Positions 1 to 8,210 are shown, counted from the stretch's first letter. The stretch is DNA of 36,172 nt from Dehalococcoidia bacterium (GCA_003562475.1 PWUU01000096.1:89853-126024); one strand, 5' to 3'. The notes: generated by a model not told the origin, from the letters alone. Translations and numbers: made by a program.

Positions 1-1110
1 GACTCTTCGACGTAGCTTCCCAGTATCACTCTCCCGGCGGCTCAGCTCCTGCTCGAGTCGGGCAATGCGGGAGGCTTTCTCCTCGAGTGAAGACTCCAGT
101 TCCGCAATTTGGGAGGACCTTTCCTCCAGTGATGACTCGAGGTCGGCTACGTGGGCAGTCTTCTCCTGGAGGTTTGTCTTCAGAGAAGTTATCTCGGCGA
201 CCTTTTCCGCGAGGTCTGTCTCAAGCTTGGCTACTTGGGAGGCTTTCTGCTCCAGGCTCGCCTCAAGGTCGGCTATGTGGGAGGCCTTCTGTTGAAGACC
301 CTTCTCGAGGCGGGGTATGTGAACATCCTTCTTAGACTCAAGGTCTTCCTTCAGTTCCTGCAACTGAGTTGCCTGTTCCTTCAACTGAGACGCCTTTGCC
401 TCATCTTTGAGCTTCGTCGTAAGCTGGTGCCCGAGATTGAAAAAAAAGTTACGAATCCTGATCCTCTCTTCTTCTGGCAACTGGAAGAGCTCACGAAGCT
501 CTTCGGAACGTAGCTCGCCCACCGCCAGAATCCCGAGTCCACTACCATGCAGAAACTCGAAATGAGGATATTGCGATCTGAGCTCCTCCCAGAATTTTCG
601 AACGCCAAAATCACGCTCCCGCACATTGGTATCATGGAACAACACCAACCCGTGTGGGCTCATCTTGGACAGCCACGATTCAAAGTCATGCTTCACCGAT
701 TCGTAAGTGTGATAACCATCAATGTGCAGAAGGTCAACCGTTCCATCGGAGAAGTGCTCCAGGGCTTCATCAAAGGTGCTCTGAATCAGCCGGGAGAAGC
801 TCCCGTAAAGAGGGTCGTGGTGAGCGCGCAGGTCGGCCAGTACATTGGCGCCATATGAGCCAACATGCGGGTCTCCACGCCAGGTGTCAACGGCATAGCA
901 GGCCGTATCAATATTCAGTTCTTTGACCGCCTGGCAGAAGGCACAGTACGAGTCACCATACTGTGTCCCCAGTTCGACAATTATTCTTGGTCTTAAGAGG
1001 TCGACCAGGAACATAGCAAACGGGACATGCCCATGCCAGGATGAGCCTCGCGTGAGGCGATCAGGAGGTATCAGGCAGATGGGATGGTCCAGGGGGTTAA
1101 GCTTCAGCAT
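1..1110 (-). CDS. Class I SAM methyltransferase with long repetitive coiled coil (C-terminus off window)
   Basis: This reading frame is open from ATG 1110 to the left edge (370 codons), so the C-terminus is missing. The first ~200 residues look like a Methyltransf_24/cephalosporin-hydroxylase-like class I methyltransferase: a glycine-containing motif I (VELGTQYGDS), then LLHIDGYHTYESVKHD and LVLFHDTNV. After it comes a charged coiled coil whose last part is six consecutive 14-residue units (two heptads each, e.g. KASQVAKLETDLAE) encoded at 37-288. Such methyltransferase plus coiled-coil proteins often continue into a glycosyltransferase or second methyltransferase domain in polysaccharide loci; that cannot be seen here. 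It probably modifies a sugar of the glycan made by the neighbouring genes (inference). No clear Shine-Dalgarno precedes the start; a possible promoter at 1119-1147 would make the transcript almost leaderless. Confidence 0.8.
   Translation of the reverse strand, partial: MLKLNPLDHPICLIPPDRLTRGSSWHGHVPFAMFLVDLLRPRIIVELGTQYGDSYCAFCQAVKELNIDTACYAVDTWRGDPHVGSYGANVLADLRAHHDPLYGSFSRLIQSTFDEALEHFSDGTVDLLHIDGYHTYESVKHDFESWLSKMSPHGLVLFHDTNVRERDFGVRKFWEELRSQYPHFEFLHGSGLGILAVGELRSEELRELFQLPEEERIRIRNFFFNLGHQLTTKLKDEAKASQLKEQATQLQELKEDLESKKDVHIPRLEKGLQQKASHIADLEASLEQKASQVAKLETDLAEKVAEITSLKTNLQEKTAHVADLESSLEERSSQIAELESSLEEKASRIARLEQELSRRESDTGKLRRRV
37..288 (-). repeat. Six tandem 42-bp coding repeats (14-residue coiled-coil units)
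   Basis: Six in-frame 42-bp units encode the 14-residue pattern K/R-A/S-S-x-I/V-A-x-L-E-x-x-L-x-E/Q with hydrophobic residues at heptad a and d positions. The unit length equals exactly two heptads, so the DNA repeat expands a coiled-coil rod without changing its register. The units are diverged at the base level, so this is an old expansion. Confidence 0.75.
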
Positions 1111-1118
1111 TTGTGTTT

Positions 1119-1147
1119 ATCGTATTCAGGGTGTCTGGATTTTGCAA
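1119..1147 (-). promoter_or_regulatory. Possible sigma70-type promoter of the methyltransferase gene
   Basis: On the minus strand TTGCAA (1142-1147) and TACGAT (1119-1124) are 17 bases apart, each matching the consensus at four of six positions. The predicted transcription start falls 1-3 bases before the ATG at 1110. That agrees with the lack of a Shine-Dalgarno sequence and suggests a leaderless message. Found by eye only. Confidence 0.35.
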
Positions 1148-1286
1148 CGTGCGAACGTGGGACTGTCACGCGGAGTTTACCATGAGAGAAGACTACGCAG
1201 TCTCCCCTGACGGCATCGCCCGATAGTCGCTTACTACCTTCTCAGTAGTTACGGTCGGGATAATCCTACGGCCGTACGATAACAGG

Positions 1287-1303
1287 CGCCTGCGACACAG
1301 GCG
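1287..1303 (-). terminator. Small GC hairpin downstream of the toxin gene
   Basis: A perfect 6-bp stem (CGCCTG/CAGGCG) with a 5-base loop lies just after the toxin stop codon in the direction of its transcription. There is no T-run after it, so it may be a weak terminator or an mRNA 3'-end structure. Confidence 0.25.
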
Positions 1304-1311
1304 ATATACCA

Positions 1312-1566
1312 CTAGACATTGTAAATCTCTCTTCTATGCCCTACGAACTGGATTATTATGGTTTCACCTTCTACAGTGTAAATTAGCCTCCATTGTCCAA
1401 CTCGCAACTTGAAAGCTCCGTTGAATTCACCGGTTAAGGGCTCGGGCACAAGTTTTTCAAAGTGACTGGAAAACCAGCCAAGCCTGTTCACAATTCTACG
1501 AGCGACGAGTTTATCAAGCTTACCAAGGTCTTTGAGCGCTCTTTCAGTCCAGTAGACTTTAGCCAA
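1312..1566 (-). CDS. RelE/ParE-family toxin
   Basis: An 84-residue basic protein with the RelE/ParE fold pattern: an N-terminal helix pair (WTERALKDLGKLDKLVARRI), then beta strands with FKLRVGQWRLIYTVE and a C-terminal HRREIYNV. Members of this family are ribosome-dependent mRNA endonucleases (RelE type) or gyrase poisons (ParE type). The FKLRVGxWRLIY pattern and the C-terminal HRREIY favour the mRNA interferase group, but this is not certain. The start codon is TTG and overlaps the end of the antitoxin gene by 8 bases, which points to translational coupling. It sits between the polysaccharide exporter and a methyltransferase and has no obvious link to glycan synthesis. Confidence 0.82.
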   Translation of the reverse strand: MAKVYWTERALKDLGKLDKLVARRIVNRLGWFSSHFEKLVPEPLTGEFNGAFKLRVGQWRLIYTVEGETIIIQFVGHRREIYNV

Positions 1567-1747
1567 TGCTCTCGAGAACCTCTTCGTGTGAGATCTTCCT
1601 GGACTGGCCTCCCAAGCGCTGCCTTAATTCCGCTTTGAATTCTTCCTTCAGTTCCAACCCGGAATCAGGGTCACCTAGAATCTCCAAAACCTTCTGTTCT
1701 ATCAGTAACTCAAGCTCATCGACAGTCAAATCTTTAACGTTTGCCAT
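1559..1747 (-). CDS. Antitoxin of the RelE-type pair
   Basis: A 62-residue acidic protein beginning MANVKDLTVDELELLIEQKV, directly upstream of and overlapping the toxin gene. The size, the helical character, the acidic composition and the order antitoxin-then-toxin fit a type II antitoxin. I see no classical DNA-binding domain (HTH or ribbon-helix-helix), but short antitoxins starting with a similar 'LTVDEL' helix are commonly paired with RelE toxins. The ATG at 1747 is chosen over an ATG seven codons upstream because a strong Shine-Dalgarno (AGGAGGTC) lies just before it. Confidence 0.72.
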   Translation of the reverse strand: MANVKDLTVDELELLIEQKVLEILGDPDSGLELKEEFKAELRQRLGGQSRKISHEEVLESIG

Positions 1748-1792
1748 CTTGACCTCCTGAATCAGCACAACTCTGCATCTTCTCTCTGCTTT

Positions 1793-1798
1793 ATTCTA
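1793..1798 (-). promoter_or_regulatory. Possible -10 element for the toxin-antitoxin operon
   Basis: TAGAAT on the minus strand matches the -10 consensus at five of six positions, about 46 bases before the antitoxin ATG. No matching -35 hexamer is evident at normal spacing, so this is tentative. Confidence 0.22.
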
Positions 1799-1863
1799 CC
1801 ACGCCTACGCCATACTTTGTGCATTGCTAAAGCCGAGAATACGGTGAGTTTGAAGACCCATGC

Positions 1864-2619
1864 CTACCTGTTCCGGGCAATTCCTCCCTGCAAGAGCGCC
1901 AGGTAGGCGTTTACTACCTCTTCGGTATCACCAATTGTAACAACGCGGCCCTCGCTCAGCAGCATCGACCGCGAGCACAGTTCCCGAACCTGAGCGAGAT
2001 TATGGGAAACGAAGACTATCGTCTTGCCTCCTGCTTTAAACTCGTTCATCCTCTCCTGGCACTTCTCCTGGAACGCCTGATCGCCCACGGCGAAGACCTC
2101 GTCGATCAGCAAGGTGTCCGGGACGGCATGAATAGCCGTGGAGAAGGCCAGCCGCATGTACATGCCGGAGGAGAAGTTCTTCAGCTTCATGTTCTCGAAT
2201 CTCTTGAGCTCGGCGAAGTTGAAGATCTGTTCACATATCCTGTCCACCTGCCTGCGGCCCATGCCAAGGATGGAGGAGTAGATGTACACGTTCTCCCTGG
2301 CGGTCAGCTCCGACTGGAAGCCTACGCCCAGCTCAAGGAATGGAGCGACTTTGCCATTCATGGTGACAGATCCGCTATCCGGGTACAGCACCTTTGCCAG
2401 TATCTTGAGCAGCGTGCTCTTTCCCGAGCCGTTTCTGCCGAGTATGCCGAAGGCCTCGCCTTTCTCGACCTCAAAGCTGACGTCTTCGAGCGCCCAGAAC
2501 TCTTCGTAGTCGAACTGCCTCTTGATTATGCCGACCAGGTTCTGGAACAGCGTCGTCTTCTTCTCGTGGGGAATACGGTACCTCTTGGAGACACTCTCTA
2601 CGACTATCGCGCTCATCAT
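1864..2619 (-). CDS. wzt: ABC transporter ATP-binding protein, polysaccharide export (Wzt-like)
   Basis: A 251-residue ATPase of the ABCA/Wzt-TagH class that powers export of lipid-linked polysaccharide across the inner membrane. Visible motifs: Walker A GRNGSGKST (61-69), signature FSSGM (149-153), Walker B TLLIDE (169-174) and the H-loop His206. The protein ends soon after the nucleotide-binding domain, so it lacks the C-terminal carbohydrate-binding domain that some Wzt proteins use to recognise a terminal sugar cap. Export may therefore not depend on cap recognition (inference). The gene overlaps the end of the permease gene in an ATGATGA, with GAGGAG just upstream; the second ATG (2616) is also possible as the start. 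It is the last gene of the rml-wzm-wzt run. Confidence 0.92.
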   Translation of the reverse strand: MMSAIVVESVSKRYRIPHEKKTTLFQNLVGIIKRQFDYEEFWALEDVSFEVEKGEAFGILGRNGSGKSTLLKILAKVLYPDSGSVTMNGKVAPFLELGVGFQSELTARENVYIYSSILGMGRRQVDRICEQIFNFAELKRFENMKLKNFSSGMYMRLAFSTAIHAVPDTLLIDEVFAVGDQAFQEKCQERMNEFKAGGKTIVFVSHNLAQVRELCSRSMLLSEGRVVTIGDTEEVVNAYLALLQGGIARNR

Positions 2620-3368
2620 ATCTCCTCGGCGAAGCGGCGCTGCAGTTTGTCGAAGGCCAAGTCGCCAACGAGGTACGCAGCGATGGCGAAACCGATGACA
2701 AGTGCGACGCTATACAGTGAAGGCAGGACACCGGCGACCATTACATCACGATACATACCTATGAACCGGGTAACCGGGTTCATCATGTAGTACGGCATCA
2801 GGTATGGCGGGACTATGGCCAGGGGATAGAAGATGGGTGAACAGAAGAAGAGGATCCTGAGCAGGACTTCCCATATCTGGTTGAGGTCACGGAAGTAGAC
2901 GTAGAGGGAAGACAGGACCAGCCCTGCACCGAGAATGAATAGACAGTAGACGAGGTGAATCAGCGGAAACAGGAGCACGGTGACGGGCAGATGTCCTTGC
3001 AGGACCCATATTACGAGCAACAGGACTACGAATGTGAGCAGGGAGTTTATCAGGCCGGCAAGGACGGTGCTCAGGACCAGTATCTGCCGCGGCATGTACA
3101 CCTTGGTCACCAGGCTGCGCTTCCCGACGATGGCGCCGAGGGAACTGGACGTGCCGGTGGCGAAGAACTGCCACGCCATCAGGCCCACCAGCAGGTTTAT
3201 GGCGAAGTGCTCCTCGTGACCCCAGAGATGCCTGAAGACGAAATACAGGACGCCCGCCATGAGAAGCGGGCTCAGCAGCGACCAGAAGAAGCCGAGAGAG
3301 GTATTCTGGTAACGGTTCTTGAGCTCGGCAACGGTCAGGTTCCTGATCAGCTCTCCGTATTGCCACAT
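2616..3368 (-). CDS. wzm: ABC-2 type polysaccharide exporter permease (Wzm-like)
   Basis: A 250-residue integral membrane protein with about six hydrophobic segments, typical of the ABC-2 permeases Wzm/TagG/RfbA. The N-terminus 'LIRNLTVAELKNRYQNTSLG' is a family hallmark: an amphipathic interface helix followed by the first membrane span. It forms the transmembrane pore with the adjacent ATPase and moves a polyprenyl-linked glycan outward. It starts one base after the stop of the upstream glycosyltransferase gene and shares four bases with the ATPase gene, so the three are likely co-translated. Confidence 0.92.
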   Translation of the reverse strand: MWQYGELIRNLTVAELKNRYQNTSLGFFWSLLSPLLMAGVLYFVFRHLWGHEEHFAINLLVGLMAWQFFATGTSSSLGAIVGKRSLVTKVYMPRQILVLSTVLAGLINSLLTFVVLLLVIWVLQGHLPVTVLLFPLIHLVYCLFILGAGLVLSSLYVYFRDLNQIWEVLLRILFFCSPIFYPLAIVPPYLMPYYMMNPVTRFIGMYRDVMVAGVLPSLYSVALVIGFAIAAYLVGDLAFDKLQRRFAEEI

Positions 3369-3369
3369 A

Positions 3370-4239
3370 TCAACACCTGAACAGTCTCCCTCTTATCATT
3401 CCCACCGCGATGCCGCACACCTTGCACACCTCATAGCACGCAGTGTACGGCAGCCATTTCCACCGGCTCTCGTTGCCTGCCACGTATCTCATCTCCCCAG
3501 CGTAGTACTCCAGTCTCCGTGCGAGCCGGTTCCTCGACCTGGGCAGCCCTCCGGCCCCGCGTGTCAGGGCCATCCCGAAACGTGTGTGCAGGCGGTAGAG
3601 CGCGTGCAGATTCAGATCGTGGGAGTGAGAGACGGCTGCTCCCGGCTCATAGGCGATGCTCCACCCTGCAGAGAGGATGCGCCGCGCGAACTCCTTGTCC
3701 TCAGCCAGGTCTATGGTCTCCGAGAAGCGGAACTGCCGCCACACGTCACGCCTGATGGCCGAATTCACGTTGGATATGAAGACGTTATCGCGATAGTAAT
3801 CGGGCGCCCCCGGCGTCACCTTGAGCCGGTGTTCCGGAAAGTAGTGCACGTAGAAGAACCGCTCGGGCGGCTTCGTCGACGTGCGGGCAATCTGCCTGCC
3901 ACAGACCATGGCCACGTCTCTGTCGCTCAAGCTGCCGACCAGCGTCTGCAGCCAGTCGTCACTCAGCGGCAGGGCGTCCTGGGTTATGTACACGAGGGCG
4001 TTCCCCTCCGACAGCTCCGCGCCGAGGTTCCTGGTCCTTCCATGGTGAAACTCATCAGGCTGAATCGATACCACCCTGGCCGGGAACGTCCGCGCAATCC
4101 CCACCGTTTCATCCGTGGACCCGGAGTCGATCACCAGCACCTCGTACATGCCGTCGAACTTCTGCGAATATATGCGCTCGAGCAGGGGCCTGAAGTTGTC
4201 CCCCGCATCTCTGGTCAGGATGATAATACTTACGTCCAT
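3370..4239 (-). CDS. GT2 glycosyltransferase, probable rhamnosyltransferase
   Basis: A 289-residue GT-A fold enzyme with an N-terminal SIIILTRDAGDNF strand, LVIDSGSTDET (36-45), the HGRTRNLGA segment typical of RfbF-like rhamnosyltransferases, and a TQDA metal-binding motif (86-89). It probably transfers L-rhamnose from dTDP-L-rhamnose to a growing lipid-linked glycan at the cytoplasmic membrane face. The context supports this: the dTDP-rhamnose genes are immediately upstream and the exporter immediately downstream. The exact acceptor is unknown. No transmembrane segment is obvious. Confidence 0.85.
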   Translation of the reverse strand: MDVSIIILTRDAGDNFRPLLERIYSQKFDGMYEVLVIDSGSTDETVGIARTFPARVVSIQPDEFHHGRTRNLGAELSEGNALVYITQDALPLSDDWLQTLVGSLSDRDVAMVCGRQIARTSTKPPERFFYVHYFPEHRLKVTPGAPDYYRDNVFISNVNSAIRRDVWRQFRFSETIDLAEDKEFARRILSAGWSIAYEPGAAVSHSHDLNLHALYRLHTRFGMALTRGAGGLPRSRNRLARRLEYYAGEMRYVAGNESRWKWLPYTACYEVCKVCGIAVGMIRGRLFRC

Positions 4240-4334
4240 GGCCTGTCACGGCATTCGGAGAGTGGCGTTTCATCGCAACGCATTCCACAGCGACCGGCTG
4301 TATGCGTGGAAGGATGCAGCCGTCATCTGCGCGG

Positions 4335-5201
4335 CTACCGACTCTTCCTCTCGACCATATAGTCCCCCAGGGCATCCTGCCACGGCCGCAGTCCCTCCAT
4401 CCCCAGCAGCCTCAGGTGGCAGTTATGCAGCACCGAGTAACCGGGCCGCTTCGCCTTCTGCGGAAACTCGTCAGAGGCTATGGGCACAACCGCCGTGCGC
4501 GATCCCGCCAGCCTGAGTATCTCCCCGGTGAACTCATACCAGGAGCAGGCGCCTCCACCGGTTACGTGAAATATGCCGTAGTACTCCGTCTCGATCAACT
4601 CTGCGAGCTTCGCGGCCAGATCCCTGGTGTACGTAGGCGAGAATACCTGGTCGCTGACCACTCTAAGCTCATCACGCTCCGCGGCGAGCCTGAGCATGGT
4701 CTCCACGAAATTGCCGCCCTTGCCGCTGGAGCCGGCGACGCCGAACAGCCCGGAAGATCGGACGATGAAGTGCCGGTGGCAGAGGTGGCGAACGAAATCC
4801 TCGCCTGCGAGCTTGGATCTGCCATAGACGCTGAGCGGGACGGGGGTATCGAACTCGGTGTACGGCGTGTCCCGCGGGCCGGATTCGCCGCCGAAGACGT
4901 AGTCGGTGCTGATGTGCATCAGCCTGGCTCCACGCTGCTGCGCCACCACGGCCACGTTGCGGGCCCCCAGTGCGTTCACCGTGAACGCCTCGTCCCGCGC
5001 GGTCTCGCAGTCGTCCACCCTCACATAGGCGGCGGTATTGATCACCACCGCCGGTCCGACGGCATCAAGCGCGTGGCGTACCGAACGCATATCGGTGATG
5101 TCGATGTCGCAATGGAACAGCGGGACCACTTCGAACTGCGTGAGAGCGCGGCAGAGGTCGGTGCCGAGCTGTCCGCCGGCACCGATGACAGCTACCTTCA
5201 T
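4335..5201 (-). CDS. rmlD: dTDP-4-dehydrorhamnose reductase
   Basis: A 288-residue short-chain dehydrogenase (RmlD substrate-binding family) that reduces dTDP-4-keto-L-rhamnose to dTDP-L-rhamnose with NAD(P)H. The nucleotide-binding GAGGQLG is at 7-13, STDYVFGG at 98-105 and the catalytic Tyr126-x3-Lys130 pair is present. Its start overlaps the rmlB stop by four bases (ATGA), indicating translational coupling. Length and motifs are normal for the family. Confidence 0.93.
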   Translation of the reverse strand: MKVAVIGAGGQLGTDLCRALTQFEVVPLFHCDIDITDMRSVRHALDAVGPAVVINTAAYVRVDDCETARDEAFTVNALGARNVAVVAQQRGARLMHISTDYVFGGESGPRDTPYTEFDTPVPLSVYGRSKLAGEDFVRHLCHRHFIVRSSGLFGVAGSSGKGGNFVETMLRLAAERDELRVVSDQVFSPTYTRDLAAKLAELIETEYYGIFHVTGGGACSWYEFTGEILRLAGSRTAVVPIASDEFPQKAKRPGYSVLHNCHLRLLGMEGLRPWQDALGDYMVERKSR

Positions 5202-6202
5202 CTGTGCAGGTACATCCTCTCGTAGTACTCGGCGTACTCGCCGCTCTTAATCCTGCGCCACCAGGCCTCGTTCTGCAGGTACCACTCGACCGTTGCCGCC
5301 ATGGCTTCCTCGAACGGATGACCAGGCGCCCAGCCCAGCTCCCGGCCGATCCTGCCGGCATCGAGAGCATAGCGGCGGTCGTGCCCGGGCCGGTCGGCGA
5401 CGAACTCAATCAGGTCCCCGGGCTTGCCCAGCAGCCCCAAGAGCGTGTGGATAAGCTCCAGATTGGTCTTCTCCTGGCCGCTGCCGATGTTGTAGACCTC
5501 GCCGGGCGTGCCGCGCTCAACGACCGCCTCCAGGGCGCAGCAATGGTCCTGCACGTAGATCCAGTCTCTGACGTTCAGGCCATCGCCGTAGACCGGTATC
5601 GGCCTGTTCTCAATGGCGTTGCTTATCACCAGCGGAATGAGCTTCTCCGGGAACTGGTACGGCCCGAAGTTGTTGGAGCAGCGGGTGATGCTCACGGGAA
5701 CCCCGTAGGTCCTCCAGTACGCCAGGCACAGCAGGTCCGCCGATGCCTTGCTTGCGGAATAGGGGCTGTTCGCGCACAGGGGCGACTCCTCGGTGAAGCT
5801 GCCCTGCGCTATCGAGCCGTAGACCTCATCGGTGGATACCTGGACGAACTTCCGTATGCCGTGATGCCTGGCGGCCTCGAGCAGTACCTGAGTGCCGACG
5901 ACATTGGTGTGTATGAAGGGGGACGCATCCATGATGCTGCGGTCCACGTGCGATTCCGCAGCGAAGTTGATGACGACGTCACAGCCTTCGGCCAGCAGGC
6001 GGCCCACCAGATCCCGGTCCGCGATGTCTCCCCTCACGAAACGGTAGCGGGGGTCATCGTGCACATCCTTCAGGTTCTCCAGGTTTCCGGCATAGGTAAG
6101 CTTATCCAGGTTCGTGACTTCCCAATCCGGATGCTCTCCAAGTATGTAGCCGATGAAATTGCTGCCGATGAACCCGGCGCCGCCGGTCACTACTATCTTC
6201 AC
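5198..6202 (-). CDS. rmlB: dTDP-glucose 4,6-dehydratase
   Basis: A 334-residue extended SDR that converts dTDP-D-glucose to dTDP-4-keto-6-deoxy-D-glucose. It has GGAGFIG (7-13) for NAD+ binding, the diagnostic catalytic triplet Thr124-Asp125-Glu126 and Tyr148-x3-Lys152. The family-typical NNFGPYQFPEKLIPL and NVRDWIYVQDHC segments are also present. The gene lies 13 bases after the rmlC stop, in one transcription direction with rmlA, rmlC and rmlD. Confidence 0.95.
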   Translation of the reverse strand: MKIVVTGGAGFIGSNFIGYILGEHPDWEVTNLDKLTYAGNLENLKDVHDDPRYRFVRGDIADRDLVGRLLAEGCDVVINFAAESHVDRSIMDASPFIHTNVVGTQVLLEAARHHGIRKFVQVSTDEVYGSIAQGSFTEESPLCANSPYSASKASADLLCLAYWRTYGVPVSITRCSNNFGPYQFPEKLIPLVISNAIENRPIPVYGDGLNVRDWIYVQDHCCALEAVVERGTPGEVYNIGSGQEKTNLELIHTLLGLLGKPGDLIEFVADRPGHDRRYALDAGRIGRELGWAPGHPFEEAMAATVEWYLQNEAWWRRIKSGEYAEYYERMYLHR

Positions 6203-6215
6203 GGTTTCTCCATCC

Positions 6216-6731
6216 TTATTTGTGCGGGGGGTAAAACCAGTCCCACGGCTTGCCGACCCGTGGGTCGTTGCTCCTGCCGTTTATCTCCAGGGGTACGATA
6301 CCGGGATCGTTCCAGGGCCTGCGTTCTTCGTCCGGGTTCTCGTAATCATAGAGCCTGGTCGCAAAGTAGATGGTGAGTGATGGCTCGCTGCTGACCGTCC
6401 TGGTACCGTGCAGGTAATGGCCGGGAATTCGGACCAGCGAAGGCTTCCTGGCACTGGCGATCACCTCGGCAAGTCTCCGGGTCGCCTCATCGTACGCGCA
6501 TACCTTCACAGACCCCTCCAGTACGAGAAAGTAGTCCACCTGTCCACGCGCATGTCTGTGCCAGGCTGTCACCACGCCCGGATAGCGATAGCTCAGGTTG
6601 GCCTGTGTTATCCACTCGTCAACGAAGTCCTGCCAGTCCTGCCTCAACGCTTCCCCGAAGAAACCGCGCTCATCCGGCAGCAGGTTGAGTTCCCGTGTCC
6701 GCACTCCCTCAAGGGGATACTGCTTGATCAT
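6216..6731 (-). CDS. rmlC: dTDP-4-dehydrorhamnose 3,5-epimerase family cupin
   Basis: A 171-residue cupin expected to epimerise C3 and C5 of dTDP-4-keto-6-deoxyglucose. It has an RGFFGEALR segment, GVVTAWHRHARGQVDYF with His58 and His60, GHYLHG, and the C-terminal WNDPGI found in RmlC proteins. The AWHRH segment differs from the usual RGLHYQ around the catalytic His, so this may be a divergent epimerase or a related deoxysugar enzyme. Its place between rmlA and rmlB favours RmlC. The start at 6731 is preferred over 6767 because a GGAGGGGAGAG Shine-Dalgarno sits right before it. Confidence 0.85.
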   Translation of the reverse strand: MIKQYPLEGVRTRELNLLPDERGFFGEALRQDWQDFVDEWITQANLSYRYPGVVTAWHRHARGQVDYFLVLEGSVKVCAYDEATRRLAEVIASARKPSLVRIPGHYLHGTRTVSSEPSLTIYFATRLYDYENPDEERRPWNDPGIVPLEINGRSNDPRVGKPWDWFYPPHK

Positions 6732-6865
6732 CTCTCCCCTCCGCGCACAGCGGCGCATTCCGTGCAATGCGACCCGACTGTACGAGCCCCCCGATTTCGT
6801 GCCACGTCAGGACGGCCGATGCGATTGTCTCCCTCTGCACTCATCCAACCATAGAAGAAGACGGG

Positions 6866-7933
6866 TCATAGCCCCACCCTGGCATCGTCTCCAACGAACA
6901 GCGTGGTTGCCTTGAAACCATCGCCCCGCCTGGTAATCTCCGCACACCGACCAAGAACACAGTCGCTCAATCGCTCAATGTTGTAGATTGAGCAGTTCTC
7001 CAGGACGACCGAGTGCTCTATGCCGGACTGCTCGATAGTCGTTCCTGCAGCTATGCTGGTGAAGGGGCCCACCATGGAGTTCCTGATATGGCAGCCTTCA
7101 CCGATCAGTACCGGCCCCCTGATGGTGCTGTTTTCTATCGTTGCTCCTTCTCCAACGGTGACTCTACCTACCACCTGACTTGCGGCGTCAATCTCGCCTC
7201 GCACGTCCCGTTGCAGGAACTCATCGAGGACGACACGGTTAGCTTCCAGGAGGTCATCCTTCTTCCCTGTATCCAGCCACCAGCCCTCCAGAATGTGACT
7301 TCTGACCGTTCTTCCCATATCGAGGAGCACCTGGATTGCATCCGTTATCTCCAATTCACCACGCCACGAGGGCTTGATGCGGGCTATTGCATCGTGGATT
7401 TCGGGCGTGAACAGATAGATGCCCACCAGGGCAAGGTTACTTACAGGCTCCCTGGGTTTCTCCACCAGACGGACTATCTCCCCTGAGGCGTCAAGCTCGG
7501 CGACGCCAAAGAGGCGCGGGGCGGCCACCTCCTTCAGCAGAACCAGGGCGTCGGCCTCGCCGGTTGTGAATCTCTCGACAAATACGTCGACACCACCATG
7601 GATGAGATTGTCGCCGAGAAACATGAGGAAAGATGAGTCGCCGAGGAATGGTCGGGCCGTTTGCACGGCATGGGCCAGTCCCAGCGGTTCCGACTGAGGG
7701 ATATACGTGATTCGGGCGCCCCACCGCTTCCCGTCTCCCAGCGCCTCTTTGATAAGGCAGCCCGTTTCCGGCGAGATTATGATGCCGATATCGCTGATGC
7801 CGGCAGAGGTCACCTGTTCCAGGACGTAGTGAAGTATGGGTTTGTTGGCCACGGGGATGAGCTGTTTGGCGATGGTATTCGTCAGGGGCTTGAGCCTGGT
7901 ACCTTTACCCCCTGCTAGAATCAGAGCTTTCAT
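6866..7933 (-). CDS. rmlA: Glucose-1-phosphate thymidylyltransferase, long form
   Basis: A 355-residue nucleotidyltransferase making dTDP-glucose from dTTP and glucose-1-phosphate. The N-terminus has the GGKGTRLKP signature (8-16), then [10 protein letters not shown] and FLGDNLI for nucleotide and metal binding. The C-terminal ~110 residues are a left-handed beta-helix with hexapeptide repeats ([23 protein letters not shown]). That marks the long RmlA form of archaea and some bacteria rather than the ~290-residue enterobacterial form. ATG 7933 is chosen because the family signature begins there; an upstream in-frame ATG at 7996 would add an unlikely extension. It is the first gene of the rml-wzm-wzt run. 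Confidence 0.93.
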   Translation of the reverse strand: MKALILAGGKGTRLKPLTNTIAKQLIPVANKPILHYVLEQVTSAGISDIGIIISPETGCLIKEALGDGKRWGARITYIPQSEPLGLAHAVQTARPFLGDSSFLMFLGDNLIHGGVDVFVERFTTGEADALVLLKEVAAPRLFGVAELDASGEIVRLVEKPREPVSNLALVGIYLFTPEIHDAIARIKPSWRGELEITDAIQVLLDMGRTVRSHILEGWWLDTGKKDDLLEANRVVLDEFLQRDVRGEIDAASQVVGRVTVGEGATIENSTIRGPVLIGEGCHIRNSMVGPFTSIAAGTTIEQSGIEHSVVLENCSIYNIERLSDCVLGRCAEITRRGDGFKATTLFVGDDARVGL

Positions 7934-7969
7934 TCTGTTCGGGTCATCCCTCCAGCCTGGCGTCACCAG

Positions 7970-7996
7970 AATATACATAATCGTGTGCGAAATCAA
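7970..7996 (-). promoter_or_regulatory. Possible promoter of the rmlA-wzt operon
   Basis: On the minus strand TTGATT (7991-7996) and TATATT (7970-7975) are separated by 15 bases, shorter than ideal. They lie about 37 bases before the rmlA ATG in an AT-richer patch of the 291-base divergent region 7934-8224. Confidence 0.3.
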
Positions 7997-8181
7997 GGGT
8001 GGCGGATTGCCCCATAGTTCGGATTACCGGCAGGAGTGGTGTCGCGTCATAGACCGTAGTGTTGCCGGACTCGAACCCCCCAACAGCCCGCCACGGAGGT
8101 TGCCGGCAGCCAGGATGCTCACCACTCTTTTCACCAGTGGTTCGCTGCGACGCGGACGCAACCCGTCCCGGGGGCCGTATG

Positions 8182-8210
8182 TGGACATTCGAATACCCGG
8201 AAACTAAACT
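8182..8210 (+). promoter_or_regulatory. Possible promoter of the plus-strand glycosyltransferase
   Basis: TGGACA (8182-8187, five of six consensus) and TAAACT (8205-8210) lie exactly 17 bases apart, shortly before the GTG start at 8225. The leader would be only about 8 bases, so either the message is nearly leaderless or translation begins at ATG 8237. Confidence 0.35.

Noticed and set aside
3319-3380. Independent small gene at the wzm start region
   Set aside because: Frames here are shadows of wzm and the adjacent glycosyltransferase, which together use the whole stretch.
5204-6376. 390-codon plus-strand open frame opposite rmlB
   Set aside because: It is the antisense shadow of rmlB, whose catalytic residues are all present on the minus strand; the same holds for 4302-5225 opposite rmlD and 3319-4362 opposite the GT2.
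8067-8080. T-arm-like sequence (minus-strand GGTTCGAGTCC) suggesting a tRNA or attachment site
   Set aside because: The flanking bases do not form the T stem and no acceptor, D or anticodon arms can be folded around it.
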